Positions 37,696-46,843 of a stretch of 64,000 bases of DNA are shown here, one piece after another. The notes beneath the pieces are model-generated. The model was not told where the DNA came from. It saw only the letters and a program-made list of their open reading frames with translations, and did no database searches. Source of the stretch: Polaribacter atrinae (GTDB taxonomy: Bacteria > Bacteroidota > Bacteroidia > Flavobacteriales > Flavobacteriaceae); NCBI RefSeq assembly GCF_038023995.1, contig NZ_CP150660.1, positions 804,501 to 868,500 on the forward strand, given 5' to 3'. The position numbers and the translations under genes were made by a program. Positions within the stretch are counted from its first letter, which is position 1. Each line of letters opens with the position of its first letter.

Positions 37696-38880
37696 ATGAA
37701 TATTTTAGTTATAAACGCAGGTTCTTCGTCATTAAAATATCAATTAATAGAAATGCCTTCTCAAGTAGTAAAATGCATTGGTTTGGTAGAAAGAATTGGT
37801 ATGGAAGATGCTATTTTTACACACGAAAAAGATGCCGAAAAACACTCTGAAGTAGCCCCTATTTTAAACCATGAAATTGGTTTAAAAAAGATTGCAAAAA
37901 CTTTAATGGACCCAAAAATTGGTGTTATTACTTCGGTTGATGAAATAAAAGCAATTGGACACAGAGTTGTACATGGCGGAAGCAGGTATAGTGGTACTGT
38001 TCTTATTACTGAAAAAGTAAAATTTAATATTAAAGATTTATTTGATTTAGCTCCTTTACATAACCCTGCACATTTAACAGGTATAGAGGTTGCAGAAACC
38101 ATTTTTACATCAGCTAAACAAACAGCCGTCTTTGATACTGCTTTTCATCAAACAATGCCAAAGGAGGCATACCAATATGCAATTCCTAATACTTATTTAA
38201 AAGAAAATAAAGTAAGAGCTTATGGATTTCATGGCTCTAGCCATAAATATGTATCAGAAAAAGCTATTGAATATTTAGATAAAAAATCATCAAAAATTAT
38301 TACCATTCATTTAGGTAATGGTTGTAGTATGGCTGCTGTTAAAGACGGTAAATGTATAGATACTTCTATGGGATTTTCTCCTACAAATGGTTTGGTTATG
38401 GGAACTAGAGCCGGAGATATTGATCAATCTGTAATTTTCTTTTTAATGAAGAAACTTAATAAATCTGCTGATGAAGTAAATGATTTATTACAAAAAGAAT
38501 CTGGAATGAAAGGTTTAACTGGTTTTTCTGATTTAAGAGAGATTGAAGAAAATGCAGGTAATGGAAATGAAGATTGCAAAAATGCTTTAAAATTAGCAGG
38601 CTATAGAATTAAGAAATTTATAGGTGCTTATGCTGCTGCTTTAAATGGTTTAGATGCTATTGTTTTTACTGCCGGAATTGGAGAAAACTCAAGTTTAATG
38701 AGACATCTATCTTGTTCTAATTTAGAATTTTTAGGCATCGAATTAAACAATTCTAAAAACGAAATTCGTTCTAAAGAAATTAGAGAAATTCAGAAAGAAC
38801 CAAGCAAAGTTAAAATTTTAGTGATTCCTACCAATGAAGAACTAGAAATTGCAAAAGAAACTTATGATCTCTTAAAATAA
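37696..38880 (+). CDS. ackA: Acetate kinase
   Basis: The 394-residue protein has the ASKHA-fold phosphate-binding start NILVINAGSSSLKYQL, then GHRVVHGG, FDTAFHQTMP, YGFHGSSHKYV, IIHLGNGCSMAAV-like and FTAGIGENSS motifs, and matches the usual family length. It makes ATP and acetate from acetyl phosphate. It is translationally close-coupled to pta and followed by a terminator. Confidence 0.96.
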   Translation: MNILVINAGSSSLKYQLIEMPSQVVKCIGLVERIGMEDAIFTHEKDAEKHSEVAPILNHEIGLKKIAKTLMDPKIGVITSVDEIKAIGHRVVHGGSRYSGTVLITEKVKFNIKDLFDLAPLHNPAHLTGIEVAETIFTSAKQTAVFDTAFHQTMPKEAYQYAIPNTYLKENKVRAYGFHGSSHKYVSEKAIEYLDKKSSKIITIHLGNGCSMAAVKDGKCIDTSMGFSPTNGLVMGTRAGDIDQSVIFFLMKKLNKSADEVNDLLQKESGMKGLTGFSDLREIEENAGNGNEDCKNALKLAGYRIKKFIGAYAAALNGLDAIVFTAGIGENSSLMRHLSCSNLEFLGIELNNSKNEIRSKEIREIQKEPSKVKILVIPTNEELEIAKETYDLLK

Positions 38881-38897
38881 CCATATGCGTATGTATT

Positions 38898-38936
38898 AAA
38901 AGAGCCTTCTTGTAACACTACTTGAAGGCTCTTTTT
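38898..38936 (+). terminator. Terminator after ackA
   Basis: AAAGAGCCTTC (38898-38908) pairs with GAAGGCTCTTT (38924-38934) around a 15-base loop, followed by T. The opposite gene ends at 38959, so it may also serve the minus strand. Confidence 0.75.
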
Positions 38937-38958
38937 GGTACATAAAATAATTTTACTT

Positions 38959-40140
38959 TTAATTTTTTATAATTCTTTTTGTAACCACATTACCTTTTTC
39001 TGTTTCAATTTTTAAAAGGTAAACTCCGTTAACTAAATGTGCTATATTTAATTCATTTTTGGTGGACCTGAAAACTTTTTTTTCTAAAACATTAAATATT
39101 TCAACATTTTTTAGAGTAAAGTTTCTGTCATCAATCTTTAGAATTGAAGAAGTAGGATTAGGGTATATTGCAAAATCAATAAAACGAATGTCCTTGCTAC
39201 CTGCAGTTTCTTCCCCATAATAATAAGTTGTTTTGTAATTTAAACCACTAGAAGAACTGATTAATTTATTGACAAAACTATTATCTTGCCCCGTTAACGC
39301 TTCAAAGCCGTATCTATCTTTAAATGGATGCGTAAAATTACGCATCAATTGAGAGAAATCAAAAGAATAACTTGTCTCATAATTAACGTCAAAAGAACCA
39401 TTATCATACGACGATTCTTTGTCTAATATTAAATTTCCATTCACATCGTAACTATATTCTTCCTTGTAAGAGTTTTCGTAGGCAGACCCATTCCAATCTT
39501 GAGAAACATACTGTGTAATCTTATTATTTCCATTATAAGCATATACATCTTTACTTTTTAAAACCCAAGAAGTACCGTTCCAATCATAATTGATCAATTC
39601 AGAAACTAAGCCATTAGCTCCGTAAGTTATGTTAGTCTTATTAGAAACATCTTGCTGTACACTTTCTGCCTGATAAATCCAGTTAGTGCCATTCCAAAAC
39701 TGACTAATAAATTCTGAAATTTTATTATTGTTATAACTATAAGATGATTTATACTCATTCACCCAAACACCGTTATTTAACTTTAAATCTATTGACTCTA
39801 TCCGTTGGTTACTGCCATTATAGATGTAATTTGTTTTATAGCCAGAAGTAACATTACCTGTAGAAACATCATATTCCTCATAAAGTTCACTCGTTATTTT
39901 ATGATCATTATTATACTCCATTGTTTCTTTACTATTATACTCCCAAAGACCAGTAACAGTATTCCAATAATAATATAATTCATCCGTAAGATTATTGTTA
40001 GTATCATATTGGTAAACATATTTACTACTATTTATCCAATTTGTTCCATCAAAATACTCATCAATAGAAGAGCTTAATTTTACTTGCCCAAAAAACGTAA
40101 ATGAGCAAAAAGTTAATAGTGCTAAAGTAATTTTTTTCAT
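38959..40140 (-). CDS. Repetitive secreted protein with T9SS type A sorting domain
   Basis: The 393-residue protein has a signal peptide ending FTFFGQ. Tandem degenerate repeats fill residues 20-270, each with an aromatic W-N/D-G-T/S...Y-x-YN-x-x-N-K-I pattern, such as SYNNNKISEFISQFWNGTNW and YNGNNKITQYVSQDWNGSA. The last 70 or so residues (IYPNPTSSILKIDD to KRIIKN) form a type A sorting domain for type IX export. The repeats resemble YD/RHS-like beta stretches but are shorter. Function is unknown; surface exposure is inferred from the tail. Confidence 0.8.
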   Translation of the reverse strand: MKKITLALLTFCSFTFFGQVKLSSSIDEYFDGTNWINSSKYVYQYDTNNNLTDELYYYWNTVTGLWEYNSKETMEYNNDHKITSELYEEYDVSTGNVTSGYKTNYIYNGSNQRIESIDLKLNNGVWVNEYKSSYSYNNNKISEFISQFWNGTNWIYQAESVQQDVSNKTNITYGANGLVSELINYDWNGTSWVLKSKDVYAYNGNNKITQYVSQDWNGSAYENSYKEEYSYDVNGNLILDKESSYDNGSFDVNYETSYSFDFSQLMRNFTHPFKDRYGFEALTGQDNSFVNKLISSSSGLNYKTTYYYGEETAGSKDIRFIDFAIYPNPTSSILKIDDRNFTLKNVEIFNVLEKKVFRSTKNELNIAHLVNGVYLLKIETEKGNVVTKRIIKN

Positions 40141-40241
40141 AATTTTTTAATTTAATAGTTACACTTTAAAGTTATAAAAAAGAGATACTCACAACAATAC
40201 CTACAAATAGGTATATTTCTAAAAAATCGTTGTTTAAAAAA

Positions 40242-40272
40242 TTGTGAATCAACTTGCTAATTTTTACATTTG
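40242..40272 (+). promoter_or_regulatory. Predicted yebC promoter
   Basis: TTG at 40242-40244, a 20-base spacer, then an exact TACATTTG at 40265-40272. The ATG follows 32 bases after the box. Confidence 0.7.
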
Positions 40273-40304
40273 TATTTATAATTTTTATAATAAAATCATT
40301 AGAA

Positions 40305-41021
40305 ATGGGAAGAGCATTTGAGCTTAGAAAAGGACGCAAAATGAAACGTTGGTCAGCAATGGCAAAAACCTTTACTAGAATTGGTAAAGATATTGTAATG
40401 GCTATTAAAGATGGTGGTCCAAATCCCGATTCAAACTCTAGGTTAAGGGCAGTTATGCAAAATGCAAAAGCTGCAAACATGCCTAAAGACAATGTAGAAA
40501 GAGCCATAAAAAAGGCTACGGATAAAGATACCGCTAATTATAAAGAAGTACTTTTTGAAGGGTATGCACCTCACGGAATTGCTGTTCTTTTAGAAACTGC
40601 TACAGACAATAATAATAGAACAGTTGCCAATGTAAGATCTGCTTTTAATAAGTGCGATGGAAACTTAGGTACATCTGGATCTGTTGTTTTTATGTTTGAT
40701 CATGTTTGTACTTTTACCCTTAAAAAGGAAGATATTGACATCGATTTAGAAGAGTTAGAATTAGAATTAATAGATTTTGAAGTCGAAGAAGTTTTTGATG
40801 ATGAAGAAGGAATTATCATTTATGCACCTTTTGAACAATTTGGAGCAATACAAACTTACTTTGAAGAAAATAGTACAGAAATTTTATCTTCTGGATTTGA
40901 AAGAATCCCTACTACAACCACAAAATTAAACGAAGAGCAACAAGCAGATGTTGAAAAATTGTTGGAAAAATTAGAAGAAGATGATGATGTACAAAATGTA
41001 TTTCACTCTATGCAAATGTAA
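40305..41021 (+). CDS. YebC/PmpR-family protein
   Basis: The 238-residue protein has the family opening GRAFELRKGRKMKRWSAMAK, where most homologues have AGHSKWANIKHRK. It also has FTRIGKDIVMAIKDGGPNPDSN, MPKDNVERAIKKA, GYAPHGIAVLLETATDNNNRT and GSVVFMFDH. Members act as transcriptional regulators or, by recent work, as factors easing ribosome stalling at proline runs; which applies here is not known. The start at 40305 was set by the promoter box; the in-frame ATG at 40254 lies upstream of it. Confidence 0.9.
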   Translation: MGRAFELRKGRKMKRWSAMAKTFTRIGKDIVMAIKDGGPNPDSNSRLRAVMQNAKAANMPKDNVERAIKKATDKDTANYKEVLFEGYAPHGIAVLLETATDNNNRTVANVRSAFNKCDGNLGTSGSVVFMFDHVCTFTLKKEDIDIDLEELELELIDFEVEEVFDDEEGIIIYAPFEQFGAIQTYFEENSTEILSSGFERIPTTTTKLNEEQQADVEKLLEKLEEDDDVQNVFHSMQM

Positions 41022-41030
41022 AAAGTATTT

Positions 41031-41112
41031 GGGCGTTACCACAAGGGTCGGGCTATACGCTACAAGTTCTCGCCCTATCGGGCTGTGGGCTTTTTGCTTC
41101 TATCCCTAACGC
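41031..41112. repeat. Dispersed GGCGTT...CCCTAACGC element, copy 1
   Basis: The stretch runs from GGGCGTTACC to ATCCCTAACGC. Its ends are short inverted copies sharing GCGTTA, and it carries the internal words GTCGGGCT and several GGGC/GCCC pairs. It is clearly richer in G and C than its surroundings. A second copy lies at 46844-46927. No coding frame is present. The type resembles small non-autonomous or REP-like repeats recalled from other Flavobacteriaceae. Confidence 0.7.
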
Positions 41113-41154
41113 AATTAAAAAAGATCTATAGATTTTTTTACAATCCTTTAGTAT

Positions 41155-41189
41155 AAAGACCTCAGTTATTAAAAATATCTGAGGTCTTT
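41155..41189 (+). terminator. Hairpin, probable terminator downstream of yebC
   Basis: AAAGACCTCAG (41155-41165) pairs perfectly with CTGAGGTCTTT (41179-41189) around a 13-base loop; the following tract is T-rich but interrupted. The rest of the 305-base gap between yebC and lpxK holds the dispersed repeat and the lpxK terminator, with no gene. Confidence 0.6.
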
Positions 41190-41300
41190 CTATTTTATAA
41201 ATAGAAATAAAAGAGAAATACTATGTGACTTATTAAAAAAGATGGTGTCTTATAAATGAGGTGTACTTAAAAAGATACTTCTAACAAAAATCAAAAAAAG

Positions 41301-41327
41301 AAACCAGCGTCCTAACAACGCTGGTTT
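41301..41327 (-). terminator. Terminator after lpxK
   Basis: AAACCAGCGT (41301-41310) pairs with ACGCTGGTTT (41318-41327) around a 7-base loop; on the minus strand a T-rich tract follows. The stem begins at the last base of the lpxK stop codon. Confidence 0.8.
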
Positions 41328-42340
41328 TATTGTATATGGTTTTTAAGTATTGCATTAAATATTTCTTCTTGTGCTAAAAAAGAAGTTTGTATCCCTAAAA
41401 AAGAAAGCTGCTCTAATCTACTTTCTAAACGAACATAATCTTTCTCTGTAGTTAAAACCAACTTCTTAGAAGACTTTAAATCAGTAAATTCCTGCTTAAT
41501 TACTGATATTTCATTATCTGTAAAATGATGATGATCTGAAAATTTTAAGTGTTTAAAGTTTACTTCTTTTTCTTTTAAGAAAGACAAAAGTGGCGTTGGA
41601 TTTGCAATTCCAGTAATTAATAAAACTTCATATTTTTTTAAATCATCAATCAAAATAGCTTCAGATCCAGCCGTTTTATCATCATAAGAAATGCTTGTAA
41701 AAAAAACTTCTTTATCGTATTTCCTTAACTTTTCTTCAATTTTATTTTTAGAATATTCAGATAAATGAACTGGGCATTTGGTTACTAAAATTACATCTGC
41801 TCGTTTTGCTCCTCTCCTACTTTCCCTTAAGTTTCCTGTTGGTAATAAAAAATCGTCCGTAAATAAATCATCAAACTTTGTCAATAAAATGTAAAAACTA
41901 CCTTTTACTTTTCTATGTTGATACGCATCGTCTAACAAAATAACCTCTGGAGATTTATCTGCAATCAATTTAGTAATTCCTTGCACTCTGTTGGCATCAA
42001 CAGCAACATCAATAGAATCAAATTTTTTAAAGTACTGCAAAGGTTCATCTCCTACATCTTCCGCAGAATGCGTACTATTTAACAACACAAAACCCTCTGT
42101 CTTACGTTTGTACCCTCTACTTAAAACAACTGTCTTAAAACGATCTTTTAATAAACGAATTAAATATTCTATTTGCGGAGTTTTACCAGTTCCGCCTACA
42201 CTTAAATTACCAACCACAATTACTGGAACCTTAAATGAAGTCTGTTTAAAAAAACCTACTTCAAAAAAGAAATTACGGATACTAGTAACCACATCATAAA
42301 TAATGGCAAAAGGGAATAATAAAAATCTTAGAAATTTCAT
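41327..42340 (-). CDS. lpxK: Tetraacyldisaccharide 4'-kinase
   Basis: The 337-residue protein has an N-terminal membrane-associated helix (FLRFLLFPFAIIYDVVTSI), an unusual P-loop VGNLSVGGTGKTP and the LpxK signature LSRGYKRKTEGFV. It also has DDAYQHRKVKG and the C-terminal FSDHHHFTDNEI and LVLTTEKDYVRL motifs. It phosphorylates the lipid A precursor at the 4' position at the inner-membrane face. The ATG at 42340 was chosen because it gives the usual MKFLRFLLFP start; a longer frame to 42424 adds 28 residues without family support. Confidence 0.93.
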   Translation of the reverse strand: MKFLRFLLFPFAIIYDVVTSIRNFFFEVGFFKQTSFKVPVIVVGNLSVGGTGKTPQIEYLIRLLKDRFKTVVLSRGYKRKTEGFVLLNSTHSAEDVGDEPLQYFKKFDSIDVAVDANRVQGITKLIADKSPEVILLDDAYQHRKVKGSFYILLTKFDDLFTDDFLLPTGNLRESRRGAKRADVILVTKCPVHLSEYSKNKIEEKLRKYDKEVFFTSISYDDKTAGSEAILIDDLKKYEVLLITGIANPTPLLSFLKEKEVNFKHLKFSDHHHFTDNEISVIKQEFTDLKSSKKLVLTTEKDYVRLESRLEQLSFLGIQTSFLAQEEIFNAILKNHIQ

Positions 42341-42691
42341 CGATACGAAAATAAGCAGGTTAAACTCATTAAAAAAAGAAAAAGACACGAATTTCATGTA
42401 TATTTTTTTTATAAATCTAACCATTCTTTTTATTCTACATTTTCTATAGCTGTAAGTAATTTGTACTCAAACAGACAATAAAAAATATTACAACCAATAT
42501 CATTTGATAAAATTAAAATAAAGAAAATCTAATTTTTTATACGTTCTAATATTTTAATTGCTACTTTAAACTATCCACAAGACATTCTACGTTATTATTT
42601 GAGCGAATTAAAGAAATTTATGCCCAAAAAGCAGGTCATTTTTATGAATTGATAAAGGGAAATAGTAACTTTGGTTTTTGATACCATATTT
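42341..42691. other. Intergenic region between lpxK and the Nif3-like gene
   Basis: These 351 bases separate two divergent genes. Apart from the -7 box at 42666-42673 I see no coding frame with family character, no strong hairpin and no repeat. The sequence is very AT-rich. Confidence 0.5.
42666..42673 (+). promoter_or_regulatory. Predicted -7 box of the Nif3-like gene
   Basis: TAACTTTG is an exact consensus match, 18 bases before the ATG at 42692, and excludes the in-frame start at 42671. Confidence 0.55.
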
Positions 42692-43786
42692 ATGATAATA
42701 AAAGACATCACCAATTATTTAGAAGAATTAGCGCCTTTAAATTATGCTGAAAATTTTGATAATGTTGGCTTATTGGTTGGTAATTACAATACAACTGTTT
42801 CTGGCGTACTAGTAACCCTAGATACTTTAGAAGAAACGGTAGAAGAAGCAATTGCTAAAAACTGTAACTTAATTGTAAGTTTTCATCCTATTATTTTTGG
42901 AGGTTTGAAAAAACTAAACGGTAATTCTTATGTAGAACGTGTGGTTTTAAAAGCCATTAAAAATGACATTGCAATTTATGCAACACATACTGCCTTAGAC
43001 AATTCTAAAAACGGAGTTTCGGCAAAAATGTGCGAAGTGTTAGGTTTAGAAAACCCTAAAATTTTAATTCCTAAAAAAGGGATTATAAAAAAATTGACCA
43101 CCTACGTTCCTGCTAAAAATGCCGAAAAATTAAGAAACCTTCTTTTTTCTGCAGGAGCCGGAAGTCTTGGTAATTATGATAATTGTTCTTTTAATACTTT
43201 GGGAGCCTCTACATTTAAAGGGAACGAAAACTCAAATCCTACGATAGGAGAAAGAGGAATAGATCATACTGAAAAAGAAACTCAAATTTCTGTAGTTTTT
43301 GAAAGTAAATATGAAGCTGCCATTTTAAAAGTTTTAAAAGGAAATCATGAATATGAAGAAGTTGCTTACGAGCTACTTACTACAGAAAATGTTTATCAAA
43401 ATATTGGAATGGGTATGATTGGTGAGTTGCCCGAAGAAATGGATGAAAAAGCATTCCTTTTATATTTAAAAGAAACAATGCAAACCGATTGTGTGCGTCA
43501 TTCTAACTTGATCAATAAAAAAATAAAAAAAGTAGCTGTTTTAGGCGGATCTGGTAGTTTTGCCATTTCTAACGCAAAAAGAGCAGGCGCAGATGCGTAT
43601 GTGAGTGCAGATTTTAAATATCATGAGTTTTTTAAAGCCGAAAACAGTATTCTTTTGGCAGATATTGGACATTATGAGAGTGAACAGTTTACAAAAAACC
43701 TTTTGGTTGACTATCTTACGAAAAAATTTAGTAATTTTGCAGTCATTTTATCAGAAAAAAGTACAAATCCTATATATTATATATAA
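42692..43786 (+). CDS. Nif3-like dinuclear metal-centre protein with inserted domain
   Basis: The 364-residue protein has the Nif3 opening LEELAPLNYAENFDNVGLLVG, metal-site segments LIVSFHPIIFGG and YATHTALDN, an inserted PII-like domain at about 120-240, and the C-terminal GADAYVSADFKYHEF and DIGHYESEQF metal-ligand motifs. Family members (YbgI, YqfO) bind two metal ions; the enzymatic role is unresolved, with GTP cyclohydrolase I type 2 used in some annotations. The zinc-ribbon-like gene starts 3 bases after its stop, a pairing common in bacteria. Confidence 0.9.
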   Translation: MIIKDITNYLEELAPLNYAENFDNVGLLVGNYNTTVSGVLVTLDTLEETVEEAIAKNCNLIVSFHPIIFGGLKKLNGNSYVERVVLKAIKNDIAIYATHTALDNSKNGVSAKMCEVLGLENPKILIPKKGIIKKLTTYVPAKNAEKLRNLLFSAGAGSLGNYDNCSFNTLGASTFKGNENSNPTIGERGIDHTEKETQISVVFESKYEAAILKVLKGNHEYEEVAYELLTTENVYQNIGMGMIGELPEEMDEKAFLLYLKETMQTDCVRHSNLINKKIKKVAVLGGSGSFAISNAKRAGADAYVSADFKYHEFFKAENSILLADIGHYESEQFTKNLLVDYLTKKFSNFAVILSEKSTNPIYYI

Positions 43787-43788
43787 CC

Positions 43789-44562
43789 ATGGCAAAGAAG
43801 AAAGAAATTTCGGTTGAAGAAAAGTTAAGAGCTTTATACGATTTACAATTAATCGACTCTAGAATTGACGAAATTAGAAATGTTAGAGGTGAACTACCTT
43901 TAGAAGTTGAAGATTTAGAAGATGAAGTTGCCGGATTAAACACGCGCATTGCTAATTTAAATCAAGATGCAGTAAACTTAGAAACAGACATTAACAACAA
44001 GAAATTAGCTATTGAAGAGTCTAATGGGTTAATGAAAAAGTATGATGAACAACAAAAGAAAGTTAGAAATAACAGAGAATTTGATTCATTATCTAAAGAA
44101 ATTGAATATCAAGATTTAGAAATTCAATTAGCAGAAAAAAGAATTATTGAATACAAAGCAAAAATTGCTCAGAAAAAAGAAGTAATTGATGCTACTAAAG
44201 AAAAGTTAGCAAAACAAGAAAAACATTTAAGTCATAAAAAGGCTGAATTAGATGCTATCTTAAAAGAAACTGAGAAAGAAGAAGAGTTATTAGCTCAAAA
44301 ATCTGATGAATTTTCTCAAACTTTAGATGCACACTTATTTGCTGCTTATACAAGAATTAGAACTAAAGTAAAAAACGGTTTAGCAGTTGTTGCTATAGAG
44401 CGTGGAGCTTCTGGAGGTTCTTACTTTACAATTCCACCTCAGGTGCAATTAGAAATAGCAAATAGAAAGAAAATTACTATCGATGAGCATAGTGGTCGTA
44501 TTTTAGTAGATGCTGCTTTGGCTGAAGAAGAAAAGTTAAAAATGGAAAAATTCTTTTCTTAA
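43789..44562 (+). CDS. Coiled-coil zinc-ribbon-family protein lacking the zinc cysteines
   Basis: The 257-residue protein is a long coiled coil (about 10-185) followed by a C-terminal domain that matches the C4-type zinc ribbon paired with Nif3 genes in many bacteria. The conserved frame is visible (GLAVVAIERGASGGSYFTIPPQ and ITIDEHSGRILVD). The four positions expected to be Cys are Ser208, Ser211, Asp232 and Ser235, so zinc binding of the usual kind is not possible. The fold is probably kept. Family function is unclear; structures of homologues suggest a nucleic-acid or protein-binding scaffold. Confidence 0.87.
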   Translation: MAKKKEISVEEKLRALYDLQLIDSRIDEIRNVRGELPLEVEDLEDEVAGLNTRIANLNQDAVNLETDINNKKLAIEESNGLMKKYDEQQKKVRNNREFDSLSKEIEYQDLEIQLAEKRIIEYKAKIAQKKEVIDATKEKLAKQEKHLSHKKAELDAILKETEKEEELLAQKSDEFSQTLDAHLFAAYTRIRTKVKNGLAVVAIERGASGGSYFTIPPQVQLEIANRKKITIDEHSGRILVDAALAEEEKLKMEKFFS

Positions 44563-44581
44563 TCTTTCTACACAATTTATA

Positions 44582-44617
44582 AAAAAAACTCGAAGCTGTT
44601 AAAAGCTTCGAGTTTTT
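44582..44617 (+). terminator. Terminator after the coiled-coil protein gene
   Basis: A 15-bp perfect stem (AAAAAACTCGAAGCT at 44582-44596 with its complement at 44603-44617) has a 6-base loop and ends in a T run. Confidence 0.9.
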
Positions 44618-44781
44618 TGTTTTTAAGATAACGCTAATTAATTTCTCTAAATTGTAGCTACGTATTTATATAAATCCAAAAACTATATAAACAACTGCTT
44701 AATTTAACTTTAAATCTTAAGTAAAAAAACAATCTCTTTTAGTTTATATAACCATTACATTCCTAAAATAAAACACATAAA

Positions 44782-44810
44782 AAAACTCGAAACAAATAGT
44801 TCCGAGTTTT
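44782..44810 (-). terminator. Terminator after the DUF349 gene
   Basis: AAAACTCG (44782-44789) pairs with CGAGTTTT (44803-44810), and in minus-strand RNA the stem extends inward through a G-U pair. A run of T follows on the minus strand. Confidence 0.75.
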
Positions 44811-44835
44811 AAATTTTATAAAGTATCTAAGTAAA

Positions 44836-46725
44836 TTAGTAATCTAATTTTTTAATATAGCTTAACTTTTCTTTCCAAATAGCTAAATCTGCTTTAAACT
44901 CATTAACTCTGTTTTTTACATTTAACACTAAAGGATTATCATCTGTAGCGTTAGAAAAGAAACCTAAATTGTTTTCTAATTGCTGAATTTCTTTTACAAC
45001 TTCATCAATTTTCTTTCTAACAAACATTTGTTCAGAATCTAATTTTCTAACATCATCATCTGCTGCAAGACTATCTACAACATGAGTAAACTTTAACATA
45101 GAAACTTCATTCTTATCTAGATCTAAACTACCTAAAGCTCTATCGATTAACTTGTTAAATTTACTATCTATATGTCTAGCATTTCTTGGTAAAGCCCCTA
45201 AATTTCTCCAGTTATTTATAATTTCAAAGATGCCTTCTTTAGTAGGATCTTTTATTTCTTTAACTGTTTCTAAGAACTCTTTTTTAGCATCTACCACCTC
45301 TTGTTGCTCTTTATTTAAAGAGTTTTTCTGATCGTGATATCTATCAAAATAATGGTTACAAGCTGCTTTAAAGCGTTTCCAAATATCATCAGAAAATTTA
45401 CGAGGTACATGACCTATTTTTTTCCAATCTGCTTGTATTTTCTTTAAAGTATTCGTTGAAGATTCCCAATCTTCACTTTCTTTTAACGATTCTGCAAGCT
45501 CAATTAACGCCATTTTTTTCTTTAAATTCTCTTGCTGATCATTTTTTTCATGCTTGTAAAAAACATTTTTTGCACTATTAAATTTCTTTGTAGCAGCTTT
45601 AAATTTTTGCCAAACTTCTTCACTCTTAGAATACGGAAGTTTTCCTGCATTAAAATATTCTTGCCTTAGCTCTTCTATATCTTTAATGCTTTTTTGCCAA
45701 TCATTATGAGTTTTATTATTAGCAGTGTCAAAAGCATTCAGCTTTTCTACCACCAATAATTTCTTTTCTATAATTTCTTGATGTTTAGAACGCATTTCTC
45801 TAAAATGATCATGCCTTCTATCATGAATTTTTTTAGTAGCTTCACTAAATTTACCCCAAACATCTTCTCTCATTTCTTGAGAAACTGGTCCAATATCTTC
45901 TTTCCAGATTTTATGTAAATCTTGTAACTCTTTAAAAGCAACATTAATATCGGCAACTTCTGCCAATGCATTTGCTTTTTCAATAATTTTTAATTTTTCT
46001 TCTAAATTATGTTTAAAATCTAAATCTCTAAAATCATTGCTTAAATGCAATAAATCGTAAAAACGCTCTACATGATGATGATAGGTTTTCCAAGTATCAT
46101 TGTAATGATTCTTAGAAACGGCTCCAATAGTTTTCCAAGTATCTTGCAACTCTTTAAAACTTTTATACATTGTTGCAGTATCTGCAGTTTCAATTAAATC
46201 TTTTAATTGCTCAATAACAGAAAGCCTTTTTTCTAAATTAGAAGAAAGTTGCTTGTCTAGATCATTATAATGTGCATCACGTTGCTTTTTATATTCAGAC
46301 AACAGCGTATTATAATCCGTTTTTATAGGGCTAGAAAATTGAAAATCGATAGAATTACCTCCTTCTTCTAAAAAGGCTGCTTTCTTTTCTGCCAAAAGAG
46401 CTCCAAATTTTTGATTGAAAGCACTTTTAATACCTTCAACTTGATTTTTATTTTTTTGAACAGGGTTGTTAGAAAGTGTAGTTTTAAGTTCTACAACTAA
46501 ATCTTCTAAAGATAATTTTGAGTAATCTACAGCACCCAATTCTTCATCTTTCTCTGAATCTTTTTCAGCATCTACAGCAATAGACTTCTCTATTTCCTCA
46601 ACAGCATCAGTGGTATCATCTGTTTTTTCAACATTTTCTACAACTTCAACTTGTTTCGTTTCGTTTACAACTTCTTCTACTTTCTTTTCCGTCTTATCAA
46701 CGTTTACTTCATTTTTTTCTAACAT
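44836..46725 (-). CDS. DUF349-repeat protein
   Basis: The 629-residue, highly charged helical protein has an acidic low-complexity N-terminus (about 1-70, rich in Glu, Val and Asp). About five DUF349 repeats of roughly 75 residues follow, each with a W-x-x-IG-x-V/L-P-like turn, for example LQDTWKTIGAVSKNHYNDTW, IQADWKKIGHVPRKFSDDIW and INNWRNLGALPRN. DUF349 proteins are soluble, and their function is unknown in Bacteroidota. It has its own terminator and no close operon partner. Confidence 0.85.
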   Translation of the reverse strand: MLEKNEVNVDKTEKKVEEVVNETKQVEVVENVEKTDDTTDAVEEIEKSIAVDAEKDSEKDEELGAVDYSKLSLEDLVVELKTTLSNNPVQKNKNQVEGIKSAFNQKFGALLAEKKAAFLEEGGNSIDFQFSSPIKTDYNTLLSEYKKQRDAHYNDLDKQLSSNLEKRLSVIEQLKDLIETADTATMYKSFKELQDTWKTIGAVSKNHYNDTWKTYHHHVERFYDLLHLSNDFRDLDFKHNLEEKLKIIEKANALAEVADINVAFKELQDLHKIWKEDIGPVSQEMREDVWGKFSEATKKIHDRRHDHFREMRSKHQEIIEKKLLVVEKLNAFDTANNKTHNDWQKSIKDIEELRQEYFNAGKLPYSKSEEVWQKFKAATKKFNSAKNVFYKHEKNDQQENLKKKMALIELAESLKESEDWESSTNTLKKIQADWKKIGHVPRKFSDDIWKRFKAACNHYFDRYHDQKNSLNKEQQEVVDAKKEFLETVKEIKDPTKEGIFEIINNWRNLGALPRNARHIDSKFNKLIDRALGSLDLDKNEVSMLKFTHVVDSLAADDDVRKLDSEQMFVRKKIDEVVKEIQQLENNLGFFSNATDDNPLVLNVKNRVNEFKADLAIWKEKLSYIKKLDY

Positions 46726-46843
46726 ATCTACAATGTTTAAGGTCTTACTATAATACTACTATTATATATCTTATAAAGATACTGACAACTTACTAAATCT
46801 ACAAACTATCTAATTAAAAAAAATGTAGTTTCATCATTTTTTT

